From assembly GCA_021464245.1 (NCBI GenBank), contig JADCRB010000040.1, positions 6,978,575 to 7,042,574 of the forward strand: a DNA stretch of 64,000 bases. Reading direction: 5' to 3'. This DNA comes from Carallia brachiata. Lineage: Eukaryota > Streptophyta > Magnoliopsida > Malpighiales > Rhizophoraceae. A model generated the notes under the pieces. It searched no databases. It saw only the letters and a list, made by a program, of their open reading frames with translations, and was not told where the DNA came from. Made by a program: the position numbers and the translations under genes. This document shows, in pieces, positions 1-13,359 of the stretch (position 1 is the stretch's first letter; each line of letters begins with the position of its first letter).

Positions 1-383
1 AGGTTTTTCATTTCTATTTCTTTACTATCTACTCAAGTTTTAATGAATACTAAAAGCATAATGGGCTCACATCTTTATAACTATAATTTAATACATGTAA
101 ATCACAATGCCACTGTTTGATACTTGTTATTTTGGTGAACCAGTTGGACTTTTTTAATAATGTGATCTATGGATGGACATGTTATTTGGGTGTATTGGCA
201 TTCTGAGTTTGGGCATGAACACTATGTCTGCGTGTGCACGGATTATTCTGTTGTGCAACTAATTAGTTCTCATGTGTAATTTGCATTGATTTGATTATGG
301 TGCTATATTTCATGTGTTTATCTGCTTGACTGTGCCTTAGGCACCTTTCCAGTATTGACTGTATTTTACTTCACATATTTTAG

Positions 384-3300
384 GCAGACATTGGTCTTTC
401 TATGGGCATTCAAGGGACTGAAGTTGCAAAAGAAAGCTCAGATATCATAATATTGGATGATAACTTTGCTTCAGTGGTAAAGGTTAGTAGGCATTATATC
501 TGCTTACACAAGAAATTTCCGTAGAAATGCTGTAATTTTGTTAAGCCAGGTAGACCTATGCGACATTTACTCCATAGCACTTTTTTTTTTTTATGATGAA
601 ACCCATTTATGTAATTCTAAATGTAAAGTGATAATGCAGCCATTCTAGTCTATTCATAAGATGATACATGGTGTATCATTGTAAAGTATTTACTCCTCTA
701 ATAGAATATAATCAATTCTCTAAGTATGATTCAAGGCTAGGCACAAACTTAAGGATTGTACCTTAAGGGAACAACCTTCTTCCCTTTGGTTATTATCTTT
801 CTGCTGAGTTGTTCGTTTATTCCCATCTCATCTGGTGTTTTTTCTATTGGCCAATTGTGGCATATTAGGATATCAGTTTCTCATCCTTTTTATCTCTTGA
901 GCCATTTGGCAAAGAATGCAAATTATGCTGGACCTTTTCGAAGTTATTTGCTGTAAGACTTGCATATTGTCCCAAATATTAAAAGAGATATGCTGGATCT
1001 TTTCGTATTTGGGGCTATGGAAGTCTAGTGATTATTATAACATCCAATATTATGAGGGGCCTTGAGATATCTGCAAGTTTTGTAAACATAGACAACTTTT
1101 TATCAACTTTAGTTGACTTCATTTAATAGGAATTTCTAAATAGCAAAGTTAATCAAATATAAAGTGGCGAACGACTGTAATATGGCTAACAACTCTTATC
1201 TAGTAGATATTTCATATAGAGAATTTCCTCTCGGAATTCTAAGGTTGACCAAATGGCTACTTACTCAGAGGAAACACAGATTCTCTCAGCCTTTGTTGTA
1301 ATGCTTTGTGGCACAATTTCTGGTCCATGATTGGCAACTCAATTAGTCAAGAAAAGGAACCCACCTCTAGCTCTTAAGTTGTAAATTATTTTAACTCAAC
1401 TATGCTAATTACCATTGTACCTTACGTCCAGGTTGTTCGCTGGGGCCGTTCTGTTTATGCCAATATTCAGAAATTCATCCAATTCCAACTTACTGTTAAT
1501 GTCGCTGCTCTTGTTATCAATGTTGTTGCAGCTGTCTCTTCTGGCGATGTTCCTTTGAATGCAGTACAGGTTAGTCTCTCAATTTGTTACTCTCCCCTTC
1601 GATTTTCCATAATAATTATTTTCTTTCTCTAGATAATCCCAAATCTTAGGACATGGCTTATTAGAGTTTTTTTATATGGATATGAATCGTCAACCAGAGG
1701 AGCAAGGGCCACCATGTCTAAAATCGGTGTAACCTGTTTATTCTGGAATTTCGTGGTTGACCCATGAATTTTTCTGATTACTTCTGTTATGGATCCTAAA
1801 TAGATGGTAGAATGTTATGTGCACCCTTATTGGTGAATAGCCTATTGATTCCATTGTATTTAAGTACATACAAGAGGAACATAAGGACTGAATTCATATT
1901 TGAACCTTTTAATAGAAAGACTCAATTCTTATTTGAACCTCTTAATTGGTTTTGTTTCACAGGCCTTGATTTTAAAGGAAATTGTCCATGGTCTAAATGA
2001 ACTGTTTTTCTGATTAGTTACTCTGATCTAAACTAAAGGAAATCCTTTTTTTTTTTTTTTTTGCACTGTCTGGTTTTCTGTAGACAAGGATTCTAAATCG
2101 TGCTGGTTGAATAAAAAAAATAATAGCAATAAGGCCTGACTTTGAAAGTTTGCCTCACGAGTTCCCTTTCAAGAAATTTATATGTTGTTGAATTTTGTGG
2201 TGCAGCTTCTATGGGTTAATCTGATCATGGACACGCTTGGGGCACTGGCATTGGCTACAGAACCACCAACAGACCACCTTATGCATCGATCGCCAGTTGG
2301 TCGGAGGTATGTACTGACGGACTTGCGGAGGTTAAATTGATAATTTTTAATGTTGCCCCTGGCTTGCTTAGCTTTTTAGGGGGTGGTAATTAGCCCTTTG
2401 CTTGGATCTTTCCTTGAGAAAGTTAGAGAATGATGGCTGATATTGTTTTTATTTTTCAACCCTGGCATGTTTGAGATTTTGTGGCTCTGTTTTAAATAGA
2501 CATACTAAATGCTTGACAATCTGATTTTCTCCAATGCAAACTGTTGGAGTATAAAATATAGAATCTTTACACAAACCTTCTCATGCTTTTGGACCCCAGA
2601 AACATCCAAATCAAAAGATAAAGAACTGCAGTTTGCTATTGTTTGACATTCAAGTGATCTGCAACTTGAGTTATAATATAATTAAAAAGTGCAGAACAAG
2701 CCCTGCTGCTGCCACCGATGGTCACTTGCTTTTGTATATCCATCTAGAGTAATGTAGCTTGCTTTAGACCTAGTCATATTCCGTTTCACAAGTTAAGGTA
2801 GTGATAGTGGTGATTTTCCTCTTAGCAGAATCATCCATGTTTTTTGAGTCTCTAAATATATAAAACACATTGCTCATCTGAGTTCTTTTTTTTTTTTATC
2901 CCTGGAGATTCGTGCAGGATATAGAAATATATTGTTTCAAGTTCGTCCAATGAATATCAGTCTTTTTTTTAAAAATTTTATATTAAGAACTTTTAAGTTA
3001 TTTGAATTGAAATGAGAGTTTATTTTCAGTGCTTGTGGACAATCCTGACATTGGCTGATGCTGATGAGACATAATGATATTGCTGCTTGTCTTTGCAGAG
3101 AGCCTCTTATAACAAACATCATGTGGAGGAACTTGCTAATACAGGTATTATTTGTCATTTTATGGGGCACTTGTTAAGATCAGTGTGCGCCGAGTACAAA
3201 AGCATCCTTGATTTACTTGCTTCCTAATAGTTTACAAATTTACATGGTTTCAGGCTTTGTATCAAGTTGGCGTTCTACTTGTCTTGAACTTCCAGGGAAA

Positions 3301-4770
3301 AAGTATACTCCATCTGAATCAGCAAGATAGGAAATATGCTACAGATTTGAAGAATACCATGATATTCAATGCCTTCGTCCTCTGTCAAGTAAGTGTGCCA
3401 TTTGACAATAAGCATCTACTGCAGCCATGACTCCCAAACTTGCAGCAAGATAAGAATAAATGATTTCTTCTTGCTCATGTGGTTGATTGTGTTGTCTGGG
3501 TTCATTCATTTTAAGTGGTTGTTTTCTGCATTACATTAGATGACTTGGAGAATCCAAATTTTCTGCCAACATACCCAACCACGCTTGCACATTTATTGTT
3601 TAATCTCTTCAAGATTGAAAGTAAACTAATATCATGTTTACAGATTTTCAATGAATTCAATGCTCGCAAGCCTGATGAAATTAATGTCTTCAGAGGAGTT
3701 TTTAAAAACCGCTTGTTTGTTGGAATAGTTGGTTTTACGTTCATACTTCAGGTGAGAGAGCCACTTTGTTTTTCTGTTTGTATTTTTGGTATGATTACAT
3801 TGTTGTAAACAATAATTTCCCTGAATTCTGTGACAGATTATACTGATTGAATTCTCTGGAAAGTTTACATCGACCGTCAGACTTGACTTGAAGCTGTGGC
3901 TTGTGTCCCTTGTTATTGGCCTTTTCAGGTTGGTTTAGTTACCAAAGTTTGTTAAATGAAAATAGTTCCAAGTAGTTATTGCTCACGTTAACTTGCATTT
4001 GATTTGATGAACAACTGCAAAAAGGATTTCTGTAAAACCTTATTGATCGGTTGCATTCAAATTAGGATATTTGATTGTGCTCTCTCATGATTCTAAGTAA
4101 GTTGGTGGCCGGGCCTGTAATGTGTTGCTCAATGCCAACATAAGCTATGCGAGTAGCTTGCCTGCGATATGTTTTGCTTAATAACTCCTTTGGCTTATTA
4201 CAATGGTCCTTTTGCCATTTTTTTTGGATGCCTTCATTTTTTTTTTTTTTTTTCTGGTTATAAAAGAGAGGTTGAAAAGCCGGGAAATGAAAGCAAAATT
4301 ACTAGGACTCAAACATAAGACCGAGAGGTCTAAACAAAGTTTCTAACAAATTATGCTAGAACTACGGGATAGATGCCTTCACATCAGCCAAATGGAATTT
4401 GATCGTTACCATTGATAGTATCTCGGAGCCATAACACTACGTTTGTTGTCTGAAAATCTAAAGATCATGCCCAGTTGTTCCTTTCCTTCTTTCTTTCTCT
4501 CAATCCCTTTTTTGTGGAAAAAAAGAAAGGGAGTTATTTTATCTTCTTGTTCCTTTGTTTTCTTTTAGATTTGTATTAAAAATAGTTTGTGTTAACTATC
4601 AAGCAGGATGTTCCTGGGATTCCAGATTTTTCGGACCATAACCAGATTTGTCTTTTTGCAGCTGGCCTCTCGCTGCTGTAGGAAAACTCCTTCCCGTTCC
4701 CAAGACTCCATTGTCCGTTTTCCTCAAGAAGCCAATTCAGCGACTCAGAGTTCGTCGTCAGAATGCATAA
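384..4770 (+). CDS. Autoinhibited Ca2+-transporting ATPase, P2B type (ACA8/9/10-like), 3' part
   Basis: A calmodulin-regulated pump that moves Ca2+ out of the cytosol; the ACA8/9/10 branch is mostly at the plasma membrane (family knowledge). The window holds the last eight coding exons: 384-482, 1432-1569, 2206-2306, 3099-3144, 3254-3388, 3644-3751, 3837-3928 and 4662-4770. Together they are 828 nt, giving 275 residues in phase with GT-AG borders throughout. Exon 1 encodes the segment just after the P-domain hinge ([20 protein letters not shown]). Then come TM5 ([15 protein letters not shown]), TM6 with the ion-binding NLIMDT motif, the [11 protein letters not shown] cytoplasmic loop, the remaining C-terminal membrane helices and a short basic tail ending RRQNA. 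The N-terminal calmodulin-binding region lies left of the window. No frameshift is seen. The exact ACA number is not assigned. Confidence 0.95.
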
Positions 4771-5705
4771 CTCGTTCTCTTTCGTGGTGCGCCGGCTGGA
4801 CTGATTGTCAGAGAAAGACCTCTTATGGGGAAGTCTATCGATTCTTTACTCCTTGGAATCTTTCTGATTTTGCTTACTATAATGCTACTAGTAGCATGGC
4901 TAAGCTTTTGCTGCTAACCCATATAGACCAAAGTTGACCCGAAATATGTTTCTTGAAACATCACCCGTAGTTTTATTAATGCCCTATGAATTCTTTCAAG
5001 TGTAAATTCAACCTGTACAGAATTGGAAAAAAAATTTTTTTGGTTGAGATTTGTTTAAGAAGGTTGATATTGCTTATGGGATCCATGCTCCTCAAAAAAT
5101 CCCAAATGGTGAGAAGTTTTATGAGAATCATCTGGTTGTCTTCGCGTCGTTCCACAATATTTTTTTTTTTTTCCTGGGAGCTTTAATGCCTCTCATGTAA
5201 AATTCCACAATATTTTTTTGTTCCTCTAGAATGGACTGAAAATCATATCATGAAGCTGTTTACAAGAATACAGCAAAACATTGTTTCTTGAACCCATGGA
5301 ATAAAAGATTATATCTGTTGTCGGCAGAGCATCCGCAGTTCAAACAATTACAAGACCACAAGCCACCAGGCCCACCACCCGACTTCGACACCGGAAAAAG
5401 AAAGACAAACGAAAGAACACAAAAAAAAAAAAAAAAAAAAGGGAAACCAAGTGATTTGACAAAAAATCAAATTCTACAAGACATCAATCAATTATGAACG
5501 TAGAACCCACCATCGGGGACAATCCACTCAGAAAATGACATTACAATAGGAATTAAGTTGCCGGGGGTTCTTTCGCTGCAAACTATGGTACGCCAGATTT
5601 TGTCCGTGCAACTGCTTTCTGAGGTAGCTAGTGGCCACCAGAAAGGCTTCAGTTGAAACTTGGATAAAGCTGTCTTGTGCTTCATTCAGGTTCCTCCACA
5701 GATAA
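4771..5705. other. Convergent intergenic region and 3' UTRs
   Basis: This 0.9 kb lies between the stop codons of the calcium pump (+) and the MSR gene (-), so it should hold both 3' UTRs. A long A run sits near 5420-5440. No further gene is seen. Confidence 0.6.
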
Positions 5706-8700
5706 TTAGCAGAAACACGAATATGCCATATGATTCTTCTTTGAGATATAGGGGGAGAAATAATCAGTCACGGGCGCTGAGGAGCCTGCAATTTCAGCTG
5801 GAACAAGTATCTGAGTTTTACCAGATGCTATTCTCTTACCGGCAACATTGGCATAGAATAGGCCAGAGATGGCGGGGACAAAGACATCACTCTCAGAACA
5901 AATGTAGAAATCAATAACTTTTTCAAACTCCGAATCTTCTGACTCAAGGAATTTTGACTTTTTCTCTGCAGGTATTATGCTTTCCTGCATTAATCGGAGC
6001 AAGTTAGAATCCAACTCGTAACAAATTACAAGGGTCTTCAATCAATAAATGGCCACTCGAGACAATGGTCTGTATTGTCCATTGCATTTTAACGTGGGAC
6101 TCTAACGATGAAATGGTACCATTATTTATTATATGAATCACATAGCAAAATTACACACATTTAGAGAGGGAGAGAAAAAGAAAAAAAAGCCTTGAATGAT
6201 TAACTTAAGGGAAGGGTCCAAGAAATAATGCCTTACCTTGGTGTAAGTTTTTGGGAATATATCCTTCAAGACATCAAGGTTATTGTCCCACCTTGACTGA
6301 GTTACATAGATTGTAGTATCCTTGTCAAAGCCTACCTTCCTCAAAAATATAGCAATCTCCTGGGCATTGTAACAACTTTTTGTTCTGGCACTGCTGCTTC
6401 CGTGGCAAGCCTTCTTTTCCAACATCTCAGCTCTCAAGTCCACAGCCACAAAACGACCATCAGACTTGCGACTTAAAATTTTTAACTGCTCCATCATGGA
6501 GTCGAGTGCTTCATTAACCTCTGGCTGTAATGCTAAGGCTCCGAACATTGCCAAACATGAAATCGCATCGCTGCTACTTTTTTGTGCAGTCTTCCTCATA
6601 TTTACAGAGGGGAAATAAGTAGCCAGCCTTATGTTGCCCTTTGTTTCAAAGGTTGGTTTAATGTGCTCTGCAATATGATCTTCTGTCACTCGATTTCGGA
6701 CTTTGACAACAGAAAAATCTCGAAGTGACACATCATCAGGCAGATCTTTTATCACTTTGACCACTCCATCCAAACTTGTCACAAACATCCCAGCGTCATA
6801 TATTTCTTCAAACTTCCTGGAAATTATAAATTTTGTCAGTATGTGTCAAAAATTCTCCATAAAATCAACTAACATCAATAACAACACAATCTATGTCTAC
6901 AAATATACATAAAAGTTAACTGCCTGACGTCCGATTAATTAGCTGCCAGAAATATTTTGGACCAAACTTTGAGCTGGCTGACTCGTGTTGTGCATGACAA
7001 ACAATAGTAAGCCTTTTTTGGGTGACAAAAAATAAAAACATGCTTATTTTGTATCTGGAATCAACAAAAGAAAGGAAAAAGAATTAAAAAGTGGTAAACA
7101 TTTCCTTCCAAATGAATTGGAGTTTGTTAGTAATTTCCCAAAATAAGTTGATGAAATAACCATTCCTAAATCTTTTTTACACGGAAATATGTGCATGAGC
7201 ACAATTGTCCGCCTTCACAGATGATATTATCTACAATGAAATAATTCATGGAAGGGGAAAAGTAAAAGAAGGGCGATAAAGACAGCCAAGTACAGAAAGC
7301 AAAAAATATGACAAGGAATAAAGAATGAGATCAAATGGGTTACAAATTGCCTCTTAGCAGAAAAATCTGTACTGATTAATCACGTGCCAAAAAGAATAAA
7401 ATAATATCCACCCAGCAAAATATATTCAAACAAACTAAAATGATAACAAAGCTGAAATCAACTTCATGGGAACAAGATTTAAACAAATCCAGGTATACAA
7501 TTCACGACAGATTTATGTGCACTAACCTCTCTTCACCTGGGTTGTTTCCTCTAATGTCTGGGAGTACAAGAGTTGCTCCAAGATGTCTTGCAACTACCAC
7601 AGCATCACTGACCTGGGGAATGCAGTCACCAGGAAAGATATGTTAAGATTGGAGGTATGTAAAGGAGCTTCACACGTAGAAATAGCACAAAAATGATACA
7701 AAGCAACTTGAATTTAACAGTATACTCAAGAATGTAATGACAAAAAAAGTTTACTCATGTTCCACAAAAGATTTTATCCCAAAGTTGAGCTATTTTTCGG
7801 AAGGTGGATAGGTGTTGTAGTCCCAAATTTGCAGGATGTATTTGAAGACACTTTCATAAAAAAGAAAGGGACTGAGTTGGCCTTTTCAATCAAGAAAAGA
7901 TTGAAAAAGAGGCTAATGACAACATATCATCTGCACGTAAGCTAATGGGCTGGTATACATTCACAGTACCAGCAACGCCAAAACACATCTGGTGTAGCTA
8001 AAATTAACTCAAAAGGAGGCTGTCATGATACAAAGCTCCTTCACAGCCGGGAAAGTAAGCCAAGAGAAATTTTAAGCTATTTCTAAAAGCATCTTCATTT
8101 ATTTAGTACAAACTGAAGCATGCAAATGACAAAATCATCTAAAATCTCAAGTGGCAACTAATACTACCTGTGACACATGGTACTCTGGGCCATTAGTCAA
8201 TGAAAAAGTAACATAGCCCTTTGCTGGTTCCACCTCGTCTGCCAGCAAAGAAAAAATATTCATCAAGAAAAACCAACTAAATTAAGTATACAAACGAGCA
8301 TATGAGTGTGCTTGTGTCTTGTGACCATGCAAATGGGCACATATCTTTGAAGGTGAAGGAACGACTGCCACAACAACATTTAGTAATTTACAGTGATTTA
8401 CTTAGCCTACCAAATTTTGATGTCTCCCAACAAGGTTTTAGCTGTTGTTCTTCCACCATCCAAGGACCATTGCTCTTCTTAGAAAATGTCACGAGGCCTC
8501 GCTCTGTGACCTTTCCACTGTCAAATTCAGTGTCCCTGGCTTCTCCTGGAAATTTTCCTTCATGAAAGAAAAGTGCAAATGAGCAATGAAGATAAACCAA
8601 ATAAATCAGACAACATCAAATGATTGGACAATGAATTCTTGCCATAAAATGAGTAATATTTCTTCAGAACTGATATGTACCCACCAACCCCAAGAAAACA

Positions 8701-9379
8701 AAAGTCTCTATTACAAATGGAGAAAGGATAGATGACAAAACGAAGTATAGATGAAGTTCCTATAGGCCTTGTTTTGTCCAAAGAGAAAAAAGAACACCAA
8801 AAAAGCAATTTGCATATCAGAGAACTGGGACATGAATGTTGATTGAACAAGTCAGCACTAAGTAAAGGAAACCCAAGCACCCATAATCATATTAACATAA
8901 CATAACAATTAATGGCAGGGAAAGGAATCATGTAGCGATAATCTGAACTTACAAGATCCTAAGCCAATTGTCAAAATAATCAGATTAATAGAAACAATAA
9001 GTTGAGGTTAATAAGACTTCGGTAAAGAAAGAATAATTGAACGTTGAACACCCCAAGGCTACCAGCATCAGGAGAAACAACTTGGTTTGTAGACCTCATT
9101 CGTACCATGCTAAAGTATATAAAAGAATAAAATTATAAATCTTTATCTGAGAGGAGAGGAGGCAAAGTGTAAATTCATAAAAGGGATTCAAAGATCCAAG
9201 GCAACCCCGTTAGAGAAACAGTTGGAGAATGTCAATAGAAACAGTAAAAGGTTATGGAACAGAGAAAAAACACCTACTTGGACAGGATCAAAGTAGTCTC
9301 TCTTGATCATGTCACCAAGCATCACAAACATTGTGAGTGTCAATATGCCAGCCACCACTTGCCTCAAATCTACACCCAT
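5706..9379 (-). CDS. MSR: O-fucosyltransferase-family protein, MANNAN SYNTHESIS-RELATED (MSR) type
   Basis: A Golgi type II membrane protein; the MSR members support (gluco)mannan synthesis (family knowledge). There are six coding exons on the minus strand: 9379-9278, 8557-8411, 8238-8168, 7612-7527, 6816-6237 and 5984-5706. The start is supported by the family N-terminus MGVDLRQVVAGILT followed by one hydrophobic anchor at about residues 7-23. Later landmarks are LKPCW, KGYVTFSLTNGPEYH, HLGATLVLPDIRG, the FAVDLR-like segment RFVAVDLRAEML and the end NHMAYSCFC. Exon 2 is 147 nt, but the phases of exons 1 and 3 need 148. The shift lies near 8547, where the conserved frame needs GGG and the sequence has GG. 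As written, translation stops inside exon 2; with one base restored the gene gives 421 residues. An assembly indel is likelier than a true null. Confidence 0.9.
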
Positions 9380-9385
9380 TATGCC

Positions 9386-9422
<37 letters not shown>

Positions 9423-9700
9423 GGTGCAAAGCTTGTATCTTTCTCCCTCTAGAGTCTAGAAGGACATATATCCTAAACCACCTAAATTAATGCCAATGAA
9501 GAGTGGGTTTAGTTTAGCAGCTAATAAAAATAAAGGAGAGGTGTTGAAAAGTTGGAGCCTTTTGGAAAGACAGAAATTGTGATTTGTTAACTGAAACAGA
9601 AAGTTTAACAGACAAAAGACCAAGACAGCAGGCAATAAGCAGAGGAGAGAGGGAGAGAGAGAGAGAGAGAGAGAGCTAGAAAATAGAGTCTTTTGACTCC
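9380..9700 (-). promoter_or_regulatory. Probable MSR 5' UTR/promoter with CT/GA microsatellites
   Basis: Immediately upstream of the MSR start the plus strand has a (TC)n run at about 9389-9419, read as (GA)n in the transcript. A second (GA)n run lies at about 9643-9675. Such polypyrimidine or polypurine tracts are common in plant 5' UTRs. The transcription start is not determined. Confidence 0.45.
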
Positions 9701-12604
9701 TTTACATTTTACATTTTACAGTGCGTCTCTCAGCTCACCGACACTCTCCCAGAAAATGAAAGCCCACCTCTCACTCACCTGCCTATAGTCATATTTTCCT
9801 CTCGCTTGCTGTCTTTGTGAATTTGTGGCGCTCACTCCACTTCGCATTTGTAAAGAAGCAACTACAAGACACAAGAGGTAGACCCCAGTTACTCATCAAT
9901 CAACATCAACATTTAGCCACTAAATTCAACAAAAATCAAATCGAGATTTTAAAGCATATTAGTATGTCGAATGTATGTGAGAAACTAAGTCAAACGAAGC
10001 CATAAAACTACTGTCCCCATTGACGTACAAATGACTTCTGGGATCTCACGTCCTCTTGTTAAAAAGATATTAAAATATATATACATATACACATGTTTAA
10101 TGAAAGATAAATGTTTACTTTTTAAATTAAAAAGTAAACTAAAAAATAACAATAGTTGAATTTTAAATAATAAAATTTATATTTTTAATAATAAAATTTT
10201 ATTACTTATTTTTTTATTAAAATATGTCTGTTATTATTAAAAATTATAGTGTTTTTACTTTCAAAACAAATTGTTGGATTATTTTTTTGGAGCAGTCATT
10301 CGGAGCTCTTAATAAATTAGGTGAGAAATATATAGTTAATATATTTTTTATTATTTAATACAACATACCACTGCATATTTGTGTGACGAACTAAAAAAAA
10401 TTATATTACATCAGCCATTTTTTTTTTCTAATGTTTGGACTAGAAGTTGTCAATTTCATTTTTGTTGGGCTCTCAATTCCCCAACATACTAGCGGTGAGT
10501 GTTTGCCTCAGTTGTTCCATAGCATACTCTCAACACATCCAAATGGCATGCAGTTTGGGTCTTCGAATTAGCGTTGCAATTAAATTCCAATTACTTGGGC
10601 AAAGTGCTTTTTTTGTTTTTTTTTTTTTTCTATTTGATGCGATTGGGTCACGAAAAAATTACATTTACATAACACAATGTAACTTATTTTCTTGTCTTAT
10701 AAATTCCACATGTTTTAGCGAAAAATTCGAGATAAATGCTGGCGTTTCCTCGGAGAATTTTTGTTTAGAATTCTACAAAATCAGAATATGATATCTCTTT
10801 TTAGCCGTATTATTATCAAAATTGACTACTCTTTTTTTTTTTTTAAATCACCCCGACCCGGACAAGATTCTAAAGGGCGGTAAAATTCTATCAGTGAGTA
10901 TTTAACGCGACTGCATTTTCAAGAACTTAAACTCGAAATCTCTGATTAAGTAATAACGAAATCCTACCACTCATACTAGTACTCACTAGTTGACTAATAT
11001 TTTTTAATATACTTCTTTTTGGCACATTTCCCCCCTTATCAAGGCGAAAGATGTGGCGTTGACATGCCTCTCTCTGGATATATATATATATATATATTTT
11101 TTGGTTCTATTTTAAACATTTTTAAAGACCATCCACTTGTAAACTATACCTTCTTCTCATCTCCATCAATTCACTTTTTTTTTTTTTTGTCTTTAGATTA
11201 TAATTTGAAAATTTTATAATAAATATCTAAATTTTAACTATAAAAATATTTTTTAAAAAATTTATTCTATCTTTTTTATTTATTAAGAAATTTATTTAAG
11301 TATGAGTAAGAAAATAAAATAATTCTTTTTTATTCATATATTTTATGAATTGGTACTAAAAAAAATTTTAAAATCTGAGAGACTTATTTTATTTAAAAAG
11401 TAGCTCATCTAAGTTCTAACGGACACCTGCATCAATTCAGAACCGCATTTTTGCTTAGAGGACCACCACGTGCTCTCAATAATCGGAGGCACGCTATCAT
11501 TTCTTGTGTCATTTACCATAAAAAAAAGTTTTTTCAAACAATAGAGTTTTCTGTTTTTTTTTTTCTAATTTGAGAAATTGGAATATATTTTGCTGCATGT
11601 ATATTGTATAGTACATTTTAGCTTTGGAAAATTTTAGGTGAGCAAGAAAAAAAGGACGCGGGGTCAGAGAAATTTATTATTTAACTACCTGATTTATTTA
11701 TAGAATGAGATATTAAATTATTATCATAAAATTTAAAAATAATTATTTATTTATTTTTTTATTATAAAAATTAAACGTCTTATTACATAAATAAATTATT
11801 TAATTACACTAAAAAACTTTTTTTTTTTTTGTCTGTTTCGTATCTTCTTTTTCGCGTCCCATGTAACTGGGCTCTTTAGCTTTTATAGATTCACGAGTAT
11901 TGTAACTAAAAAAGTAGATTTACATCCTTGAGAGCACGAATCATTTTGTGGGCAATGCTCTGGATAAAGTTTATGTATTCAGTATTTTCAAAGTCATCTA
12001 TTCAAGTCAGGATAGTTAAAAAAATTTATTAATATCACTAACTTTTAATTTCTATTAACTGTTATTAAGTAGTGACGTAATTCTAATGTCTTAGGTGACA
12101 AAAAATAATAAATTTTCATCAATTACACCTACCACGACAGACTTTTCGCTTCAAGTGGATCCCTACGACGTGACTTCTCTCTCTCTCGTCAGCCCCATTT
12201 CATCTCTCCCTCCGTTTCACGTTCTTCAAATCTTGTAGACCTATTATCCAATTGAGAAAATATTAGTAACCACCTTGTAATGTTATATGTTTATGTTATA
12301 TGTAATAATATTTATAAGTTTTGTATTAATAGTTATATTTTATACAATAAAAATTTATAATTTATTTTTTTATTATAAAAAATATGTATGTAGTTACAAA
12401 AAAATTTATATTTTATTATAAAATAACTAAACATATTATTAAAATGTATGACAGTACAGTATGACCAGCTAATAGAACTTATTCAATTTTGCAGCTAACT
12501 AAAATAATAAAATTGAAGAATCTAAAAGTTACTGGTCTATTTCTTACCAAAGAAGTGTGATTTCGGGTCATGCCTTCTTCAATCTTTGTTTATTTCTTAC
12601 TATT

Positions 12605-12945
12605 GTTAAAAAATAAAATCTCTCTTACTAATTAAAAATAAATTTATAGTATGATTTATAATAATTTAAACTTTTCTTATTTTAAATTTAAGTTTTTAGT
12701 AAAATTTAAAATTGATTATAATTATCTAATATGATATCAGAATTTGATTTATTTTTTTATTTGTAATCTTAATTTAATTTATTTTTTTAAGTTTGACTTG
12801 TTTTATTTTAATTTTATTATATCTACTTCTAATCGAGTCTAACACGTGTCAAGAGAGTGTGTTAAAAAATAAAATCTCTCATATTAATTAAAAATAAATT
12901 TATAACATGACTTATAATAATTTTAATCGTCTTATACTTTGAGCT
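12605..12945. repeat. Pair of short direct repeats, degraded transposon-like
   Basis: The block beginning GTTAAAAAATAAAATCTCTC occurs at 12605-12680 and again at 12861-12945. The copies lie 256 bases apart and share about 75 aligned bases with several differences. The second is preceded by CACGTGTCAAGAGAGTGTG. This resembles remnants of a retroelement or a local duplication. No coding domain is associated. Confidence 0.5.
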
Positions 12946-13290
12946 TAAACTTTTATTAAGTTTTAAGATCTATTGTCATTATTTGACAATTACAAATTTA
13001 CCATCTTCTAATTACTCGATTCCCTCCTCAACCGTTCAGCTTTCTTTCTTCCAAAATGGATCGCCATCGCTACTTCAATTCCAAGGAAATTTTAAGCGAA
13101 CATTTTCTTGTTTTAAATTCGGAGGGGGAGGGAGATATTTTCTATAAACAAAATATAGATTGGAACGCCAAATCTTACTCTAAATTTAAAATTGGATAAT
13201 CACTAAACTTTATCTAATAGTTAATTGTGAGCGAATTATTACAAGTGAAGGATCTAGCTGAGGAGATTCAATTCCATCGATTAGGTCTTT

Positions 13291-13359
13291 TATTCTCTGT
13301 TATCGCGTTAGCAATTTTGCTTCCTATTAAGCAGAATTGCTAACAGAGAACCAAAACCC
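13291..13359. repeat. Short imperfect inverted repeat
   Basis: TTCTCTGTTA...TTAGCAATTTTGCTT is followed after a few bases by AAGCAGAATTGCTAACAGAGAA, giving a stem of about 20 pairs with one interruption. It lies in gene-free DNA. It could be a small MITE remnant. Confidence 0.4.
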
